From contig CM057135.1 of assembly GCA_029964075.1 (NCBI GenBank), forward strand, positions 19,928,863-19,992,862: a DNA stretch of 64,000 nt, written 5' to 3'. The notes under the pieces are model-generated. The model was given only the letters and a program-made list of their open reading frames with translations. It was not told the DNA's origin and made no database searches. The stretch comes from Patiria pectinifera (taxonomy: Eukaryota; Echinodermata; Asteroidea; Valvatida; Asterinidae). A program made the position numbers and the translations under genes. Positions 11,680 to 23,272 of the stretch are shown piece by piece; the first letter of the stretch is position 1; each line of letters starts with the position of its first letter.

Positions 11680-13034
11680 ATGGCTTATTCTCGTAGGCGA
11701 TCAGAAGAACACATGTTTCCTACCCCAACGACGGCTCGTGGTCGCCCATCTACCCGAGGCACATCACTCAACCCTCCTCCTGCCACTACCGTCCACAGAC
11801 TTGACCAACCACACACTCCAACGGTTGGTAACCTGCATAACTTCAAGCCAGTCAGTGAGCGACTTCTTGCTGAGATAGAGGATTTTGAAAGACGATTCTC
11901 GCGAAGTATGCCCCATCAGAAACGACCGAGAGAAGCAGAGCAACCGAAGTCTCCATCTGACCATACACCCCCTCCGGCGCCACCTCAGTCTTCTTCAATG
12001 CCAGCCTATCCAATATCCAGCACCCCTAGTCAGCAGTTGGCTCAAAACCAATCTTCTTCTAGTCAGTTCCATCTCATGCCATCTCATCAAGTGAAAAGTG
12101 TTCCTGTGTATACTGGACGCGAAGGCTCGAACATTTGCATTGACGACTGGATCCGCGACACTAAGTACCTCATTGAAAGTACATCGATGCCGTTGCCGAT
12201 GCAGTTTGGTACTATAGTCAGATACCTCGGTGGAGCAGCGAGAAAGTTGGTACTGAACCTGCCAGTCGAACATCAAACTCCAAGTCAAGCCTTTGCTGAA
12301 CTCAGAGCCCAGTTTGGAGACATCTCGATGCTTGGTGACCCTCTGGCTGATTTCTACGAGAGATTCAGGCTACCAAATGAATCCCCCAGCATATATGCAG
12401 TAGAACTGGAAGCCACACTTCGAACTGTGGAAGAGAGGATGAATGCAAGTCACCCCCGCCCAACAGGAATGGAATGTTAACACAACAGTTCATGAGAGGT
12501 GTAAGAGATGAGAAGATAACCAGCAGACTAGCACCCATGAAGCCTAGAGATATGGCGTTTCGAGAACTTCAGATGGAACTTAGACAAATTGATCGTGAGA
12601 ACCGCACAGCCGCAGCCTTAAAACCAAAGCCTGATGTCAAAGTACACTCCCAACCTCAATACATCCCAGCTCAAGCTTCAGCCAATCTTCAAGCTCAGCA
12701 GAAGCCACCCAAACCACCAGCGGCTCCGAAGCCTCAGGTATCTTCTTCAAACACTCCACCTGCTCAGCAGCAACAGAAGTCCACCGACGACGTCCTGCAA
12801 GATCTGATACACAGAGTGCAACAGCTTGCCCAGACGGTTGATTTCTTGGCTGCCAGATCGATCCCAACTCCACCCAGACAGATGTACCCTCAACAGACTG
12901 ATCAGCGGGTCTTCGTCTGTCACCGCTGTGGCCAAGAAGGTCACATTGCACGAGGATGCCGGAGACAACCTTTAAACTACCAGGGTCCCCGGTCGCAGGG
13001 CAGACCGGCGGACACCCAGAATCCAGCCCAGTAG
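11680..13034 (+). pseudogene. gag: gypsy-1 gag (capsid and CCHC nucleocapsid)
   Basis: The start is chosen at ATG 11680 (aagaacATGgct), after an AT-rich leader. A proline-rich N-terminus (about 150 residues) is followed by a retrotransposon gag capsid region (DDWIRDTKYLI, FGTIVRYLGGAARK, PLADFYERF). The frame ends at 12480 and continues in another frame from 12474 (QQFMRGVRDEKI, a conserved gag block), which shows a one-base indel near the run of C at about 12452. The C-terminus has a zinc knuckle, CHRCGQEGHIARGC. Gag forms the virus-like particle and binds element RNA. The break before the conserved block makes this copy defective unless it is a sequencing error. Confidence 0.85.
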
Positions 13035-16000
13035 TCTCTCTTCAAAACCCTACAGCAAATCAACATTCATCAGTGCTTCGACAAGGAGAGCAAGAGCACC
13101 AAGATCTCATTGGTCCCCAGAATGAAGACACTGTTGAGATAAACGGAAGATTCTTTACAGCCCTCATAGATTCTGGTTCCCAGATTTCCTCAATCACTGA
13201 CGAGCTAAGAAAGGAACATCCAGAACTGAGAGATCTTGAACTGTCATCCACTGAGATACGTATAGAGGGAGCGAGTGGACACCAAGTACCTTACTTAGGA
13301 GTAATCCCGATCACCCTGACTGTTCTTGGCATCACTTATGAAGATGTGCCATTCTTCGTCGTTCCAGCTGATAACTACCGGAGACAGGTTCCAGTGTTAA
13401 TTGGCACCAACGTTATCCGAGTTTCTAAGAACGACCAGCAACGAGTCAGAGGTGAAGACTTTATGCAGCATTTAAAAGACGAAAACATCACATGGCATAC
13501 AGCTTATGTCAACACAGTAACCCCTGAGTCTAGTGAGAACCCCAGTAGGATGGGATATGCTAGGTATGTGGGTCTGAGACCTAGGAAGATTCCACCTGGT
13601 GAAGCAGTAGACATCATCTGTGAAGCGCCACTCAGTCCAACCGGTCAACCATACACCGCTATCGTTGAAGACCTACCCAACAGTGCGTCGTGTTTAAGAG
13701 TTGCCCATTTAGTAGCTGACGTCTCCCAGAATCGCCGTGTACCGGTACGGGTGTGTAACATATCAGCAAGGCCCATCTTTCTACCAAGGAACTCTCAAGT
13801 GGCTCAGGTATCCCCGATCATCCAATTGGAACAGGTAAACTACCCTCAACCTAGGTCAGCGTCCGAGACACACGAAGTCTTTCTTCATAACCCGTTGCCG
13901 AATCACCAACATCGACCGAGACCTGAAGGAAGTGTAGCATGCGGACACGTCCAGACACATACAGCTGCGGAAGTCAGGCATAAAGAAGTACCTGCCTTAG
14001 ACCTATCCGATGCAACACTAGAAGATGATTTCCAGAGGAGACAGCTGAATAATCTCCTTCAGAAGTTTTCCGACATCTTTTCCAAGGATTCTCAAGATTT
14101 CGGCAGAACTTCGACAGTGAGACACAACATCCCTCTCATCGACGAAATACCTTTCCGGCTCCCTTACCGACGCATTCCACCAGCACTGTACCAAGAGGTA
14201 AAGGAACAACTGGCAAAAATGGAAAAGTCAGAAGTCATCCGACGCAGCTGTTCGCCCTATGCATCCCCAATAGTCGTAGCCCACAAGAAAGACGGCTCCT
14301 TGAGATTGTGTATAGACTACAGGCAACTTAACAGTCGAAACGTCCGTGACGCCTTTCCGCTGCCACGCATTGAAGAGGCATTAGATGCTCTCGGAAATGC
14401 TTCTATCTTCAGTACCTTAGATTTAACTTCAGGCTATTGGCAAGTGGAAATGGAGGAGAAGGATAAACACAAGACGGCATTCACTACCCCTACCGGTCTG
14501 TTTGAGTGCAACAGAATGCCGTTTGGTTTACAGAATGCGCCAGCGACCTTTCAGCGGTTGATGACCTCATGTTTAGGCGATCTGAATTATACCACTTGTC
14601 TTCTGTATTTAGACGATATCATTGTCTACTCATCCACGTTTGAAGAACACCTTGTACGTCTTGAGAAGGTCTTTTCCTGTCTACGTCAACATGGACTCAA
14701 GCTTAAACCATCAAAGTGTAATCTCCTTCAAACAAAAGTCAAGTACCTTGGACATGTCGTCTCTGCCGAAGGTATAGCCACGGACCCTGACAAGATTTCC
14801 CAAGTAAACTGGCCACCGCCCATCACCCGAAAGGAACTCCTTCGCTTCCTTGGCTTCACGGGGTACTGTCGCCGGTTTATCAAAGGATATTCTAGCATCG
14901 CATCCCCACTCTACAAGCTCACATCAGGCGATCCTAGACGAAGGAAGAAGGCAAAAGGGAAGAAGCCAGTACCAGCTCCACCCTACATATGGACAGATGA
15001 GTGTCAAGAGGCTTTTGACGCACTGAAGCACCACATGACGTCTGCTCCAGTCCTAGGCTACGCCAACTACAACCTACCGTTTATACTACAAACTGACGCA
15101 TCTGGGACGGGACTTGGCGCTGTTCTCAGTCAAATTCAGGATGGTAGAGAGAGGATAATAGCCTACGCTAGCAGAGGTCTTTCTTCATCTGAGTCGAGGT
15201 ACCCAGCACATAAACTGGAATTCCTCGCCCTGAAGTGGTCGATTACAGATAAGCTACGAGACTATCTCCTTGGTAGTAAATTCACCGTCCTGACAGACAA
15301 TAATCCTCTACTATACGTGACAACGTCAGCTAAACTGGACGCCACTGGACAGCGTTGGGTAGCCGCACTTTCGCAGTTCAACTTTCACATTAAGTACAAG
15401 CCTGGGAAAAATAACGCAGCTGCTGATGCGCTCTCCAGAAAGCCAGAGTCAAACGCACAAAGAACGTCCATAGAATTCCAGAGAGAAGCCACCACGATCC
15501 CTTCCGATGTCGTCAATGCAATCTGCAATGGTCACCCACCTGAATCGTGTCTGTATGCACAGCCATCGGTAGTCCATTGTCGGATTACGACAAAAACCCA
15601 GACGCAGCCTACTCAGCCATGGAGTGTCGAATTTCCTACCATCTCTTCGAAGGTCCTAGCTATTTCCCAGCGCGACGATCCTGAAATTGGTCCAGCCATA
15701 TTGTTCTTCGAGAGAGGCGAACGACCAACGCAAGCAGAAAAATCCAGACTGCCACCTGGCTGTACTCACTATCTCCGTCAATGGGACAAGCTCTGCATCC
15801 GGAACAACCTCCTCTGCAGAGCAAGGAAATCATCAGATGGCGATGTCTCCTTCCAACTAATCCTACCTCGCCAATACAGAAACACAGCTCTGACATCTCT
15901 GCATAATGATCTTGGTCACATGGGCTACGACCGCACGCTCAACATGGTCCGTGAGAGGTTCTTCTGGCCAAAGATGGCAGATGATGTAAAACGATGGTGT

Positions 16001-17386
16001 GAGACCTGTAAGCGGTGCTGTCTGCGCAAGGACCCGGAGTCAAAAACAAGAGTTCCACTCGTCTCCATCAACACAACAGAACCCATGGAGTTGATATGCA
16101 TAGATTTTCTGAAACTAGAGAAATCCAAAGGTGGACACGAAAACATACTTGTGATAACAGATCACTTTACCAAGTATGCCCTTGCCTACCCTACACGCGA
16201 CCAGAAGGCGGATACCGTGGCTAAGATTCTTTGGGAAGGTATGATCCAGCACTATGGATTTCCGCTCCGGATCCACGCCGATCAAGGACGGAACTTTGAG
16301 AGTACACTCATCCGAGAGCTCTGCAAGGTTTCGGGAATCCAGAAAAGTCACACCACTCCATATCACCCCCAAGGCAACGGCCAAACCGAGCGCTTCAACC
16401 ATACCCTCTTGAACATGCTTGGTACTTTAGAACAAGACCAAAAGAAAGATTGGAAGTCACATGTTGGAGCTATGGCACACGCGTATAATTCGACCAAACA
16501 TGAATCCACCGGGTATGCCCCATTCTTCCTGATGTTTGGGAGGCATGCCAATCTCCCTGTCGATCTCATGTTCGGCCTCAAAGCAAATGACCAAGAGGAG
16601 CTAACATACGATGACTTCGTCGAAAACTTCAGAGACCGTCTCCAATACGCCTACAACAAAGCTACTGATGTTGTCAGGAGAGCCAAAAATAAACAAAAGC
16701 GTCTCTATGATAGAGGAACAAGGGAAGCACCTCTGAACATAGGCGACAGAGTGTTGGTGCAGAACAAACACGTCATTGGCACGCAAAAACTGCGAGATAG
16801 ATGGGAGCCCTACCCCTACGTCGTGACGTCCAAGGTACCCAACATTCCAGTCTACAAAGTATCTTCCCTTGAGACAGGCAAGGAACGTACAATCCACAGG
16901 AACCTCCTTACCCCCTGTATGTTCCTCCCTCTTGATCATTCAACGGAAGACACACAGGAAAACCCAAGACAGAAAGAAACTGCAACAGAGGCGAAACCCG
17001 AATCTACACATAAGAAAGGAAAAATCAACGAGGTGAGACCCGAATCAGCTCATGAAGAGACCGATGATGAAGAGGTGGACATTGCCTTCATTCCCGTTGC
17101 GGTAAACGTCTCCATCGACAATGGCGCCCACAAAGTGCCATGTCCAACAGAATCTAGTATAGACACCTGTTTGCTTTTACAAGATCCCGACCCAGAAGCT
17201 GAGACTCCAAGTTTATGCCCATCTCCATCACCAGAGTCAGTGGGCAATGACATATCCGCCTCCTCTCCCAACATTCCAGTCTACAAAGCATCTCCATCAC
17301 CAGAGTCAATGGGCAACGACACATCCGCCTCCTCTCCGTCTATAAAACCTCCCCACATTCCCTTCCGGACGACAGTGATCATGTAA
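12956..17386 (+). CDS. pol: gypsy-1 Pol polyprotein (protease, RT, RNase H, integrase)
   Basis: An open frame of 1476 codons; it is probably entered by -1 frameshifting at 12977, so the nominal ATG is not the true start. Protease active site IDSGSQ is at about residue 71; RT YLDDIIVYS at about 551; RNase H LQTDASG at about 710 with LTDNNPL downstream; integrase zinc finger HNDLGHMGYDRT...CETCKRCC from about 982; integrase catalytic D in CIDFLKL (about 1048), D in HADQGRNF (about 1107) and E in QTERFNHT (about 1142); a GPY/F-like module WEPYPYVV at about 1282. The tail is Glu/Pro/Ser-rich, with an imperfect repeat of SPSPES(V/M)GND. All key catalytic residues are present. No env-like ORF follows. 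Confidence 0.95.
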   Translation: MPETTFKLPGSPVAGQTGGHPESSPVVSLQNPTANQHSSVLRQGEQEHQDLIGPQNEDTVEINGRFFTALIDSGSQISSITDELRKEHPELRDLELSSTEIRIEGASGHQVPYLGVIPITLTVLGITYEDVPFFVVPADNYRRQVPVLIGTNVIRVSKNDQQRVRGEDFMQHLKDENITWHTAYVNTVTPESSENPSRMGYARYVGLRPRKIPPGEAVDIICEAPLSPTGQPYTAIVEDLPNSASCLRVAHLVADVSQNRRVPVRVCNISARPIFLPRNSQVAQVSPIIQLEQVNYPQPRSASETHEVFLHNPLPNHQHRPRPEGSVACGHVQTHTAAEVRHKEVPALDLSDATLEDDFQRRQLNNLLQKFSDIFSKDSQDFGRTSTVRHNIPLIDEIPFRLPYRRIPPALYQEVKEQLAKMEKSEVIRRSCSPYASPIVVAHKKDGSLRLCIDYRQLNSRNVRDAFPLPRIEEALDALGNASIFSTLDLTSGYWQVEMEEKDKHKTAFTTPTGLFECNRMPFGLQNAPATFQRLMTSCLGDLNYTTCLLYLDDIIVYSSTFEEHLVRLEKVFSCLRQHGLKLKPSKCNLLQTKVKYLGHVVSAEGIATDPDKISQVNWPPPITRKELLRFLGFTGYCRRFIKGYSSIASPLYKLTSGDPRRRKKAKGKKPVPAPPYIWTDECQEAFDALKHHMTSAPVLGYANYNLPFILQTDASGTGLGAVLSQIQDGRERIIAYASRGLSSSESRYPAHKLEFLALKWSITDKLRDYLLGSKFTVLTDNNPLLYVTTSAKLDATGQRWVAALSQFNFHIKYKPGKNNAAADALSRKPESNAQRTSIEFQREATTIPSDVVNAICNGHPPESCLYAQPSVVHCRITTKTQTQPTQPWSVEFPTISSKVLAISQRDDPEIGPAILFFERGERPTQAEKSRLPPGCTHYLRQWDKLCIRNNLLCRARKSSDGDVSFQLILPRQYRNTALTSLHNDLGHMGYDRTLNMVRERFFWPKMADDVKRWCETCKRCCLRKDPESKTRVPLVSINTTEPMELICIDFLKLEKSKGGHENILVITDHFTKYALAYPTRDQKADTVAKILWEGMIQHYGFPLRIHADQGRNFESTLIRELCKVSGIQKSHTTPYHPQGNGQTERFNHTLLNMLGTLEQDQKKDWKSHVGAMAHAYNSTKHESTGYAPFFLMFGRHANLPVDLMFGLKANDQEELTYDDFVENFRDRLQYAYNKATDVVRRAKNKQKRLYDRGTREAPLNIGDRVLVQNKHVIGTQKLRDRWEPYPYVVTSKVPNIPVYKVSSLETGKERTIHRNLLTPCMFLPLDHSTEDTQENPRQKETATEAKPESTHKKGKINEVRPESAHEETDDEEVDIAFIPVAVNVSIDNGAHKVPCPTESSIDTCLLLQDPDPEAETPSLCPSPSPESVGNDISASSPNIPVYKASPSPESMGNDTSASSPSIKPPHIPFRTTVIM
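12971..13013 (+). promoter_or_regulatory. -1 programmed ribosomal frameshift signal, gag to pol
   Basis: The slippery heptamer T TTA AAC (12971-12977) lies exactly in the gag frame. A 7-nt spacer (12978-12984) precedes a stem-loop: arm 12985-12994 pairs with 13003-13013 (10 bp, one bulged C), with an 8-nt loop. The pol frame is -1 relative to gag, and the overlap contains the site. This sets the Gag:Gag-Pol ratio. All parts are seen in the sequence; only activity is inferred. Confidence 0.8.
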
Positions 17387-17989
17387 GACCTCGACGTATA
17401 CGGAGGCCACCAGACAGATTTACATACAAGTTTCTAGGACAAACAAAACAACATCGTGCAGAAGGGTCTACTTCATATCAATCCAGACTTGAAGCAGGAA
17501 AGAAAATATGGCGGAAGTGGAGAAGTCCCGAAATGTTAGAGACGAGAAAGAAGATCTATCTTCAATTAGCTTCACGAGAATAGCCTGTTCAATAATAATT
17601 ACAAATATTTTTTTCCACATTTTTATGCCAAGAATATTAATTTCGTAGTCTGTTATTATTATGATTATGGTATAAATGGTTTAAAGAGGTTTCCAATTTG
17701 TTGATGAATGGTCTAATAGGGTTTTGTTTAAAATATTGAATATACATGTATTGTGTTTATCTTGGAACATAGCCTTGAACATTGTTCTTGAACATATGAG
17801 TATTTCCTCTTTTGCCGACTGATTTAAGACTAGAGGCAAAGTAAGTTGCAGTTAAAAGAATGAAGTAGAATATTTTGTACATAACCCAGACTTGTGTAAA
17901 TATTTTTTTCGCATTAATCCATGTAAATATTGTACTATTAGAGTATTTCATTTGTTTTCTTTGAAATGTCGAGGACGACATTTTTCAAT
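17387..17989 (+). other. gypsy-1 3' untranslated region
   Basis: About 600 bp of AT-rich sequence between the pol stop and the purine tract. No ORF of substance and no envelope gene. Confidence 0.7.
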
Positions 17990-18000
17990 CGGGGGAAGAG
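17990..18000 (+). promoter_or_regulatory. gypsy-1 polypurine tract
   Basis: cgggggaagag lies immediately before the 3' LTR TGTGACA. It is the expected site of plus-strand priming. Confidence 0.85.
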
Positions 18001-18959
18001 TGTGACAGGTGCGAAAAAATGACCCCCCTTTACTTTTTTGTATTTCTTGTATATTTAGTTTCTTTAAGTAAGGGACTATTTCTTTAGCACATTATCCATC
18101 CACCCACTTCTGTATTACGCAATCACCTAGTTTGGCGCCACCAGCGGCGTCACACACACTCATACTTCATGCCAGAGGCACTAATACACATGTCTCTCAT
18201 ACCCTCTCCAATTTTACAGGTAAATACCTTTGATTTATTTTCACTTCAATTATATACTGTCAATACATTTTGTTATTTTCTCATGTTTAAGTATTTAGGT
18301 ATTTATTTATAAGGACAAGATTGCCATGAAATCTGTATTTTTATGCTAAAACCTTGTCCCTTTCCGTTAGTAAACCTGAGCGAGTTCACTTTTGTAAATA
18401 TCTCACTTTAACTTTTACTTTTAGTAATGTGTTAATTAATAACGCATTAGAGAGGGCTCCTTATTTCATTTACTAAGTTCAATTCATTGATTTGGTGATT
18501 TAGATTTTCTAAATTTTGATGCGTCCGCAAGATGGCGGCCGCCACGTAAGGTTTTGGCGCCAAACTATGTTTCCTTTAAATGATCCATTATTGCACAATT
18601 TTCATGTAAAGCATCCATTAATTGCTTTCCTTGACAATAATGTCCTAATTAACCTATCGATTGATTGAGGATGTCAGTTAAGTAACTTGTTAATTACGTT
18701 TCAGATTATTTGCTTTTGTCAGACCTTTGTCCGCCATTTTGTAATCTTGTTTTCAACATGTCTTAATTAATTTAATTCTTGTTAATGTTATACTTTATTG
18801 TAAATACACACACTCATACTTCATGCCAGAGGCACTAATACACATGTCTCTCATACCCTCTCCAATTTTACAGAGAGAATTAAAACACCGGTGAAGACAG
18901 GAAATTCAAGTGCCGTTCTCCTCCGCCCATTTATTTCGGCCTCGTTCCTGAGTGCCACA
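18001..18959 (+). repeat. gypsy-1 3' LTR (959 bp)
   Basis: The partner of 9294-10258. It lacks a few bases near 18505 relative to the 5' LTR and has scattered substitutions. It ends GTGCCACA, followed by the TGTA target duplicate. Confidence 0.95.
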
Positions 18960-19389
18960 TGTATGAAAACAAAACTATATGTGATTGTTTTTTGTTATTG
19001 TGCAGGAGGAGACTGGGCGGAAAAACTGCACTGGGCACCGATGGTATCACATGAACTGTGTCGGCTTGAACGCAGAAGAGGTCGACCAAGAAGACGATTG
19101 GTGGTGTGCTGACGAGTGCAAAAATTACAGCATCTTCTGCCTATGTCGCACGGTACAGCCAGAGTCCACTTTAGTGGAGTGCTTTCGAGGACAGCTGTGC
19201 AGCGGACCATGGTGGTTCCACCTAGAATGTGTTGGACTGTCTTCAAGCCCAGGTTTGTACAATGTATAAAAAATGTCAATGTAAAAGTGCGAAGCTATCC
19301 ATGCATGCTGTTCTGTACTTGTAATTTCAAGGTCATTAGTTGCAAGCTGAAGCCACGAATGAAAACGACAAATCAGTGATAGGTGTAAT

Positions 19390-19580
19390 GGCTACATTGG
19401 CGTAGCCACGGTGGGCTTGGGGGGGGGGCGACAGCCCCCATGAAACCTTGTCGCCCCCCCTTGAGATTTTGAGTTTCTAAAAAAATTATAATTGATCTAC
19501 AAGACGCACCCCACGAACCACCCCCCCCCATGAACCCGCCCCCAACGAAAAATTGGTTGGTAGCCACTGAATGGCTACCA
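19390..19580. repeat. G/C-run repeat in a PHD-gene intron, possible small TIR element
   Basis: Runs of nine to ten G and nine C flank short internal sequence, with imperfect inverted words near the ends (ggcgtagccac and ggtagccact). It resembles the poly-G/poly-C MITE-like repeat at 30730-30932. Ends and TSD are not clear. Confidence 0.35.
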
Positions 19581-20055
19581 ACACTCTACTGAAAAGATCC
19601 CTTTAAAATCTTGTTTCACAAATTGAACCATTACACGCATATATCATTATCAGTGTTTCACTTGGCAAAGCGCTTCCAGTTCCCATTCTTTTTCATACAC
19701 TTTTATCTTGATTTTCAAATCAGTGACGTCATAAAGTTCATTGATTTCTTAGTAACAAATATGTAACCGATTCATTTTGCTTAAGTGACAACGTACTCTT
19801 CTTGTTTTCATTCAGAAGGAGACTGGTTCTGCTCCACTGACTGCTACAACGCAGGAAGTAGGAAAGACGAAAGAGACGGCATCAGAGAATATAGTACGGC
19901 TTTGCTCTGGCATGGCCTCTTCATTCTAAGCAACATCGATGCCGAACGTGAGAACAATGGACCAGAAATGATTCGTCTGTGGAAACTGTGCATGCCCTTA
20001 TTTTGGGCAAATAAACACCACAAATACATTGAGCTTGCACATCGACTGGTAGCAG

Positions 20056-20470
20056 GTTCGCATAATTTTTTGGGCAAGATTAGAAGTCGCTAGCAGTTAA
20101 TCCTGCACAACATTAGGAGGTTTTCCTCCTAATGTATACAATATATATATGACGTGTAGCCTATGATCGGACAACTAAACATCATGTTGCAATACCTGTT
20201 GGTTTGTAATTACGCCAACAACTGGCTCGCTTCTCCACCACTATAGTACTGGCCCCTATATTCTGTTTCTTTAGAATGGCTCAGTGATCATTTTCTAAGA
20301 AATACAACATTTTGGAGAGCATATTTAGTATTAGGACGTACGTGTTATTTAAATATGCAGTCATAAATAATGGGATTGTTCACGGTAGTTTGTGCCCATG
20401 TCAAGCCTACATTCTCATAAATAGAAGTCATTCTTCTCTCTGAGCATCTCTTTCATTTGCCATTTACTAG
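20056..20470 (+). other. Intron of the PHD/DUF6589 gene
   Basis: Begins GTTCGC after ...GTAGCAG and ends TTTACTAG before the exon coding GVNGWLPHRL. An inverted cctcctaatg/cattaggagg pair lies at about 20112-20135. Nothing else was seen. Confidence 0.55.
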
Positions 20471-21304
20471 GGGTGAATGGATGGCTACCTCATCGCTTAG
20501 CACATGATGCTGTTTGGAATCGCACAGCCAACATAACCGGAGGACCTCGCAAGAACATCGCTCTGGATCTTGTCAACGAGTTTGAGAATAATGAGTTCAA
20601 AAGTAAATCAAGTTCTTCCTTTATTTCGTCACATTTCACAACTTACCATGAATACTGAATTGCTTGCCCAAATTTACCAAGTGTAAAAAAAAACCCACAA
20701 ATAATCTCCATCACACAGAAAGACTCAAATTTTCGTGATGCAATGCAATTTTCAACACTTACGTGTGCATTCCCCGGGTGGGGAAAATGAGAAAAATAGT
20801 ATTACGTCAACACACTTTTTCACTCAATGTCCATTGTACATGAATTGTTTCGTCCCGTTTCAGCATGTCCGAATTATATACACTTACAAAAATACGTGAC
20901 ACAGAAATGCATTTACATATCCAGAAAATAAAGATAATTTTTCTCCTTCATAACAATAATTTATAAACACACTGAAGACCTCAAGAGGTGTTTTCTCCGA
21001 CACCCACGTTACCAGAGTGAGCCGTATCACCGGTAGTTTGGGCCGTGCTATGAGGAGCATGTTCACTGAACAGTTGATGCAGACGTATGTCGGCAAAGGA
21101 AGGTCTGGGAAGCCAAACTACAGCAGTGATGTAGTGAAATGTTTGCAGGCTTTACAGCAGAACAACATTTTCCAGCACATCCCCGGAAGAGTTCATTCTT
21201 CATTTCCCGATGTAACACACAGGATCAAGGTACAGAATGTCGACAAGCTTCTGGACAAACTGAGGTCTCTCAGTAGAAACTTGGATTTTGAGAGGACAAT
21301 TTAA

Positions 21305-22053
21305 CCTAGATACATTTATGTAGTACACCTACAACCTTAAAGGGAATATATAATAATTCAAAACCAAAACCACAAAATGCTAATGAAATGTATTAAATGA
21401 CTGTTGGTCAATAACAGTCGGCAGATGGTCTAGTTTGTTTCGATTCATTTCGGTTTATTTCGGGTTTTTACAAAATGGATTAACCGACTTGACCCTACCA
21501 GAAAATCGCTAACGCAAAACCGAAACCGACCTGGCACGACTGAAATGATGCACAAACCGACCAGACCCGAAGTCGGTTTCCGGTCAGGTCGGTTTCGTTT
21601 TCGGGTGTTTGCAAAACATTTTCCCTGACCTTATACAATTCCCTGACGTTTTGAAATGGCTCCGTTTCATCTTAAGTGGGGACAGGGAACTCAAACATGG
21701 TTGTTTTTCTTTGTTTTTCCTGCATCTTCTGTTTGAAAGCTCCATGGTGTGACAATATTTGCCATAAATAATAACCCCAAAATTCATCCATATCGGAAAA
21801 TTAAAGCAAAAGAACATGTTGTATATTCGCTTCAAGCAAGCTACGTTTTCTAGAGATGCCTTAATTCTTGATTACACATTTACAAAACAAACATGCTTAT
21901 CGTAACTATGTTTAATTTTTTGTTCAGTAGGCTAAGTGGGGTAAAGAAATGTCTTATCAGTTGTATTTATTATAATGAACAATCAACAGGAAATGTTATA
22001 GACATTTCCAAATAGGTATGTAAACCCAAATTTTGGCTTTAGGTCTGCTTCCG
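21305..22053. other. Intergenic spacer between the tail-to-tail genes
   Basis: About 750 bp, AT-rich. It contains an inverted repeat: CGAAACCGACCTG at 21521-21533 pairs with CAGGTCGGTTTCG at 21585-21597, inside a cluster of cggtttcgg-like words. No coding signal. Confidence 0.6.
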
Positions 22054-22647
22054 TTACTTCTTAATGATGGCGCAGCAACGTTCATCGTGTTGGAGGGAGG
22101 AATCGACCATCTTGTAGAACACACTTCTCAAAAGCAGCTTCCGGATGCAGGTGCCAGGTGTCTCCTTAACCAACTGTTTGAGGGATGGTTGTGTGTTTGC
22201 TGATGCCATACTCTGGGGAGTGAACAAAAGTCTGGCTTCAGAGGGATGGCCGTCCCTCCCTGCCCTGCCGACCTCCTGCCAAACCTCGGACGCAGTGGAT
22301 GGGGCTCCCCAAAGGACAACGTACTTAATGTCTTTAATATCAATGCCCATGCCGAAGGCAGAAGTGGCTAGGAGTAGCCTTATTTGAGAATCTGGCCTGC
22401 TGAACTCATTGATAATTCGGTCGCGATCATGACTGGGCCAGCTGGCGTGGAAAAGTTTGACCATTATTTTGGTCCTGTCCGGTTGATTCTCCGAGAAGGC
22501 CTTTTCTTGAAGGTGTTGTCTGATATCCCGGTAGCACTTGCCAAGGGACGCTAAAGACCTTGACACGGAAAAGAAAGTACATGTATGGACTGAAACAGTT
22601 TTTTCTTTTTGTGAAATGCCTGAAAATAATGGGCGCAGCGATGTCAC

Positions 22648-23146
22648 ATTTTAGAGCTTAATGCCAAATATGCATGTTCCGTCGCTTTGTTCTTATTTTA
22701 CGATTACCACAGATGGATAATAAGGAGAGTCTTGACGATTTGCAGAGCACTCAACTCAATAACCGAACCCCCGCTGTGAAGTCTTTTAATAATCTTTACA
22801 TTGTTTACACGCACTTTTCGGACTGTCGTTGCAGCATGCAGCACGGTGCCTTTTTTGATCAAAATGTGAGCGAACAGGCTGTAATATTGAACAGCCGAAT
22901 CTCCCAGTGTTATTTGAAGCTTATAATTATCAATTTTTGGAAAAGAATGATTTACAGTGGGAAAGGTATAGTGCTTGTAATTTTGACGGTTTTCCATTGT
23001 GAAGATTGCACTACTACACTTTATAAAAGTTACTGCAAATTAAAAACGGAATAAAGTAACAGGCCAACAACATAACGATTAAGCGTTGGTTGGTGCGCTA
23101 TAGTTTTGTGCAGTTAGGGTACATAATAACAAGCCACGCCACTTAC
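22648..23146 (-). other. Helicase intron
   Basis: AT-rich sequence between helicase exons, with no independent gene. The donor GTAAGT (complement of 23141-23146) is strong; the acceptor is near 22559. Confidence 0.5.
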
Positions 23147-23272
23147 CCATTGACGTACATGATACATTTCGGGCAGGCCTTCTTACTCTATGTCAGTTTA
23201 TGAAGATACCACTGCATTTCCTGGAGGACATCCATGCCGCTCTTTGACTGCAATCGCAGACTGATGTTGGGC

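Larger units (their letters stand above)
9294..18959 (+). mobile_element. Full-length Ty3/gypsy LTR retrotransposon (gypsy-1)
   Basis: It is bounded by near-identical LTRs (9294-10258 and 18001-18959), both starting TGTGACAGG and ending GTGCCACA, with TGTA repeated on each side (9290-9293 and 18960-18963). The internal part holds a primer-binding region, gag, a -1 frameshift signal, a long pol and a purine tract. The order RT-RNase H-integrase is Ty3/gypsy. By eye the LTRs differ at a handful of sites plus one 6-bp indel, so insertion was fairly recent. gag carries one frameshift, so this copy may be non-autonomous. Confidence 0.95.
8515..21304 (+). pseudogene. Tandem-PHD + DUF6589-like protein gene (possible transposase), split by a gypsy element
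   Basis: Four exons fit in phase: 19006-19252, 19816-20055, 20471-20602 and 20988-21304 (stop). They encode the end of one PHD finger (GHRWYHMNCVGL...WWCADEC), a second PHD finger (FCLCRT...WFHLECVGL...WFCSTDC) and a helical domain with NITGGPRKNIALDLVNEF and RVSRITGSLGRAM. That domain resembles the conserved block of DUF6589 proteins, which I associate with Academ-type transposases. An upstream exon candidate at 8515-8750 contains FCTCDGEE, possibly the first Cys pair, but its frame and donor do not join cleanly to 19006. The intervening intron holds the 9.7-kb gypsy element. PHD fingers suggest chromatin binding. Whether the gene still works is unclear, as exon 1 is unproven. Confidence 0.55.

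Noticed and set aside
12440-12480. A second programmed frameshift inside gypsy-1 gag
   Set aside because: It splits the conserved capsid region, where no element recodes, and lies at a run of C, so a one-base indel is more likely.
15660-16939. Several 60-112 codon minus-strand ORFs opposite gypsy-1 pol
   Set aside because: They are shadows of the long coding frame on the + strand.
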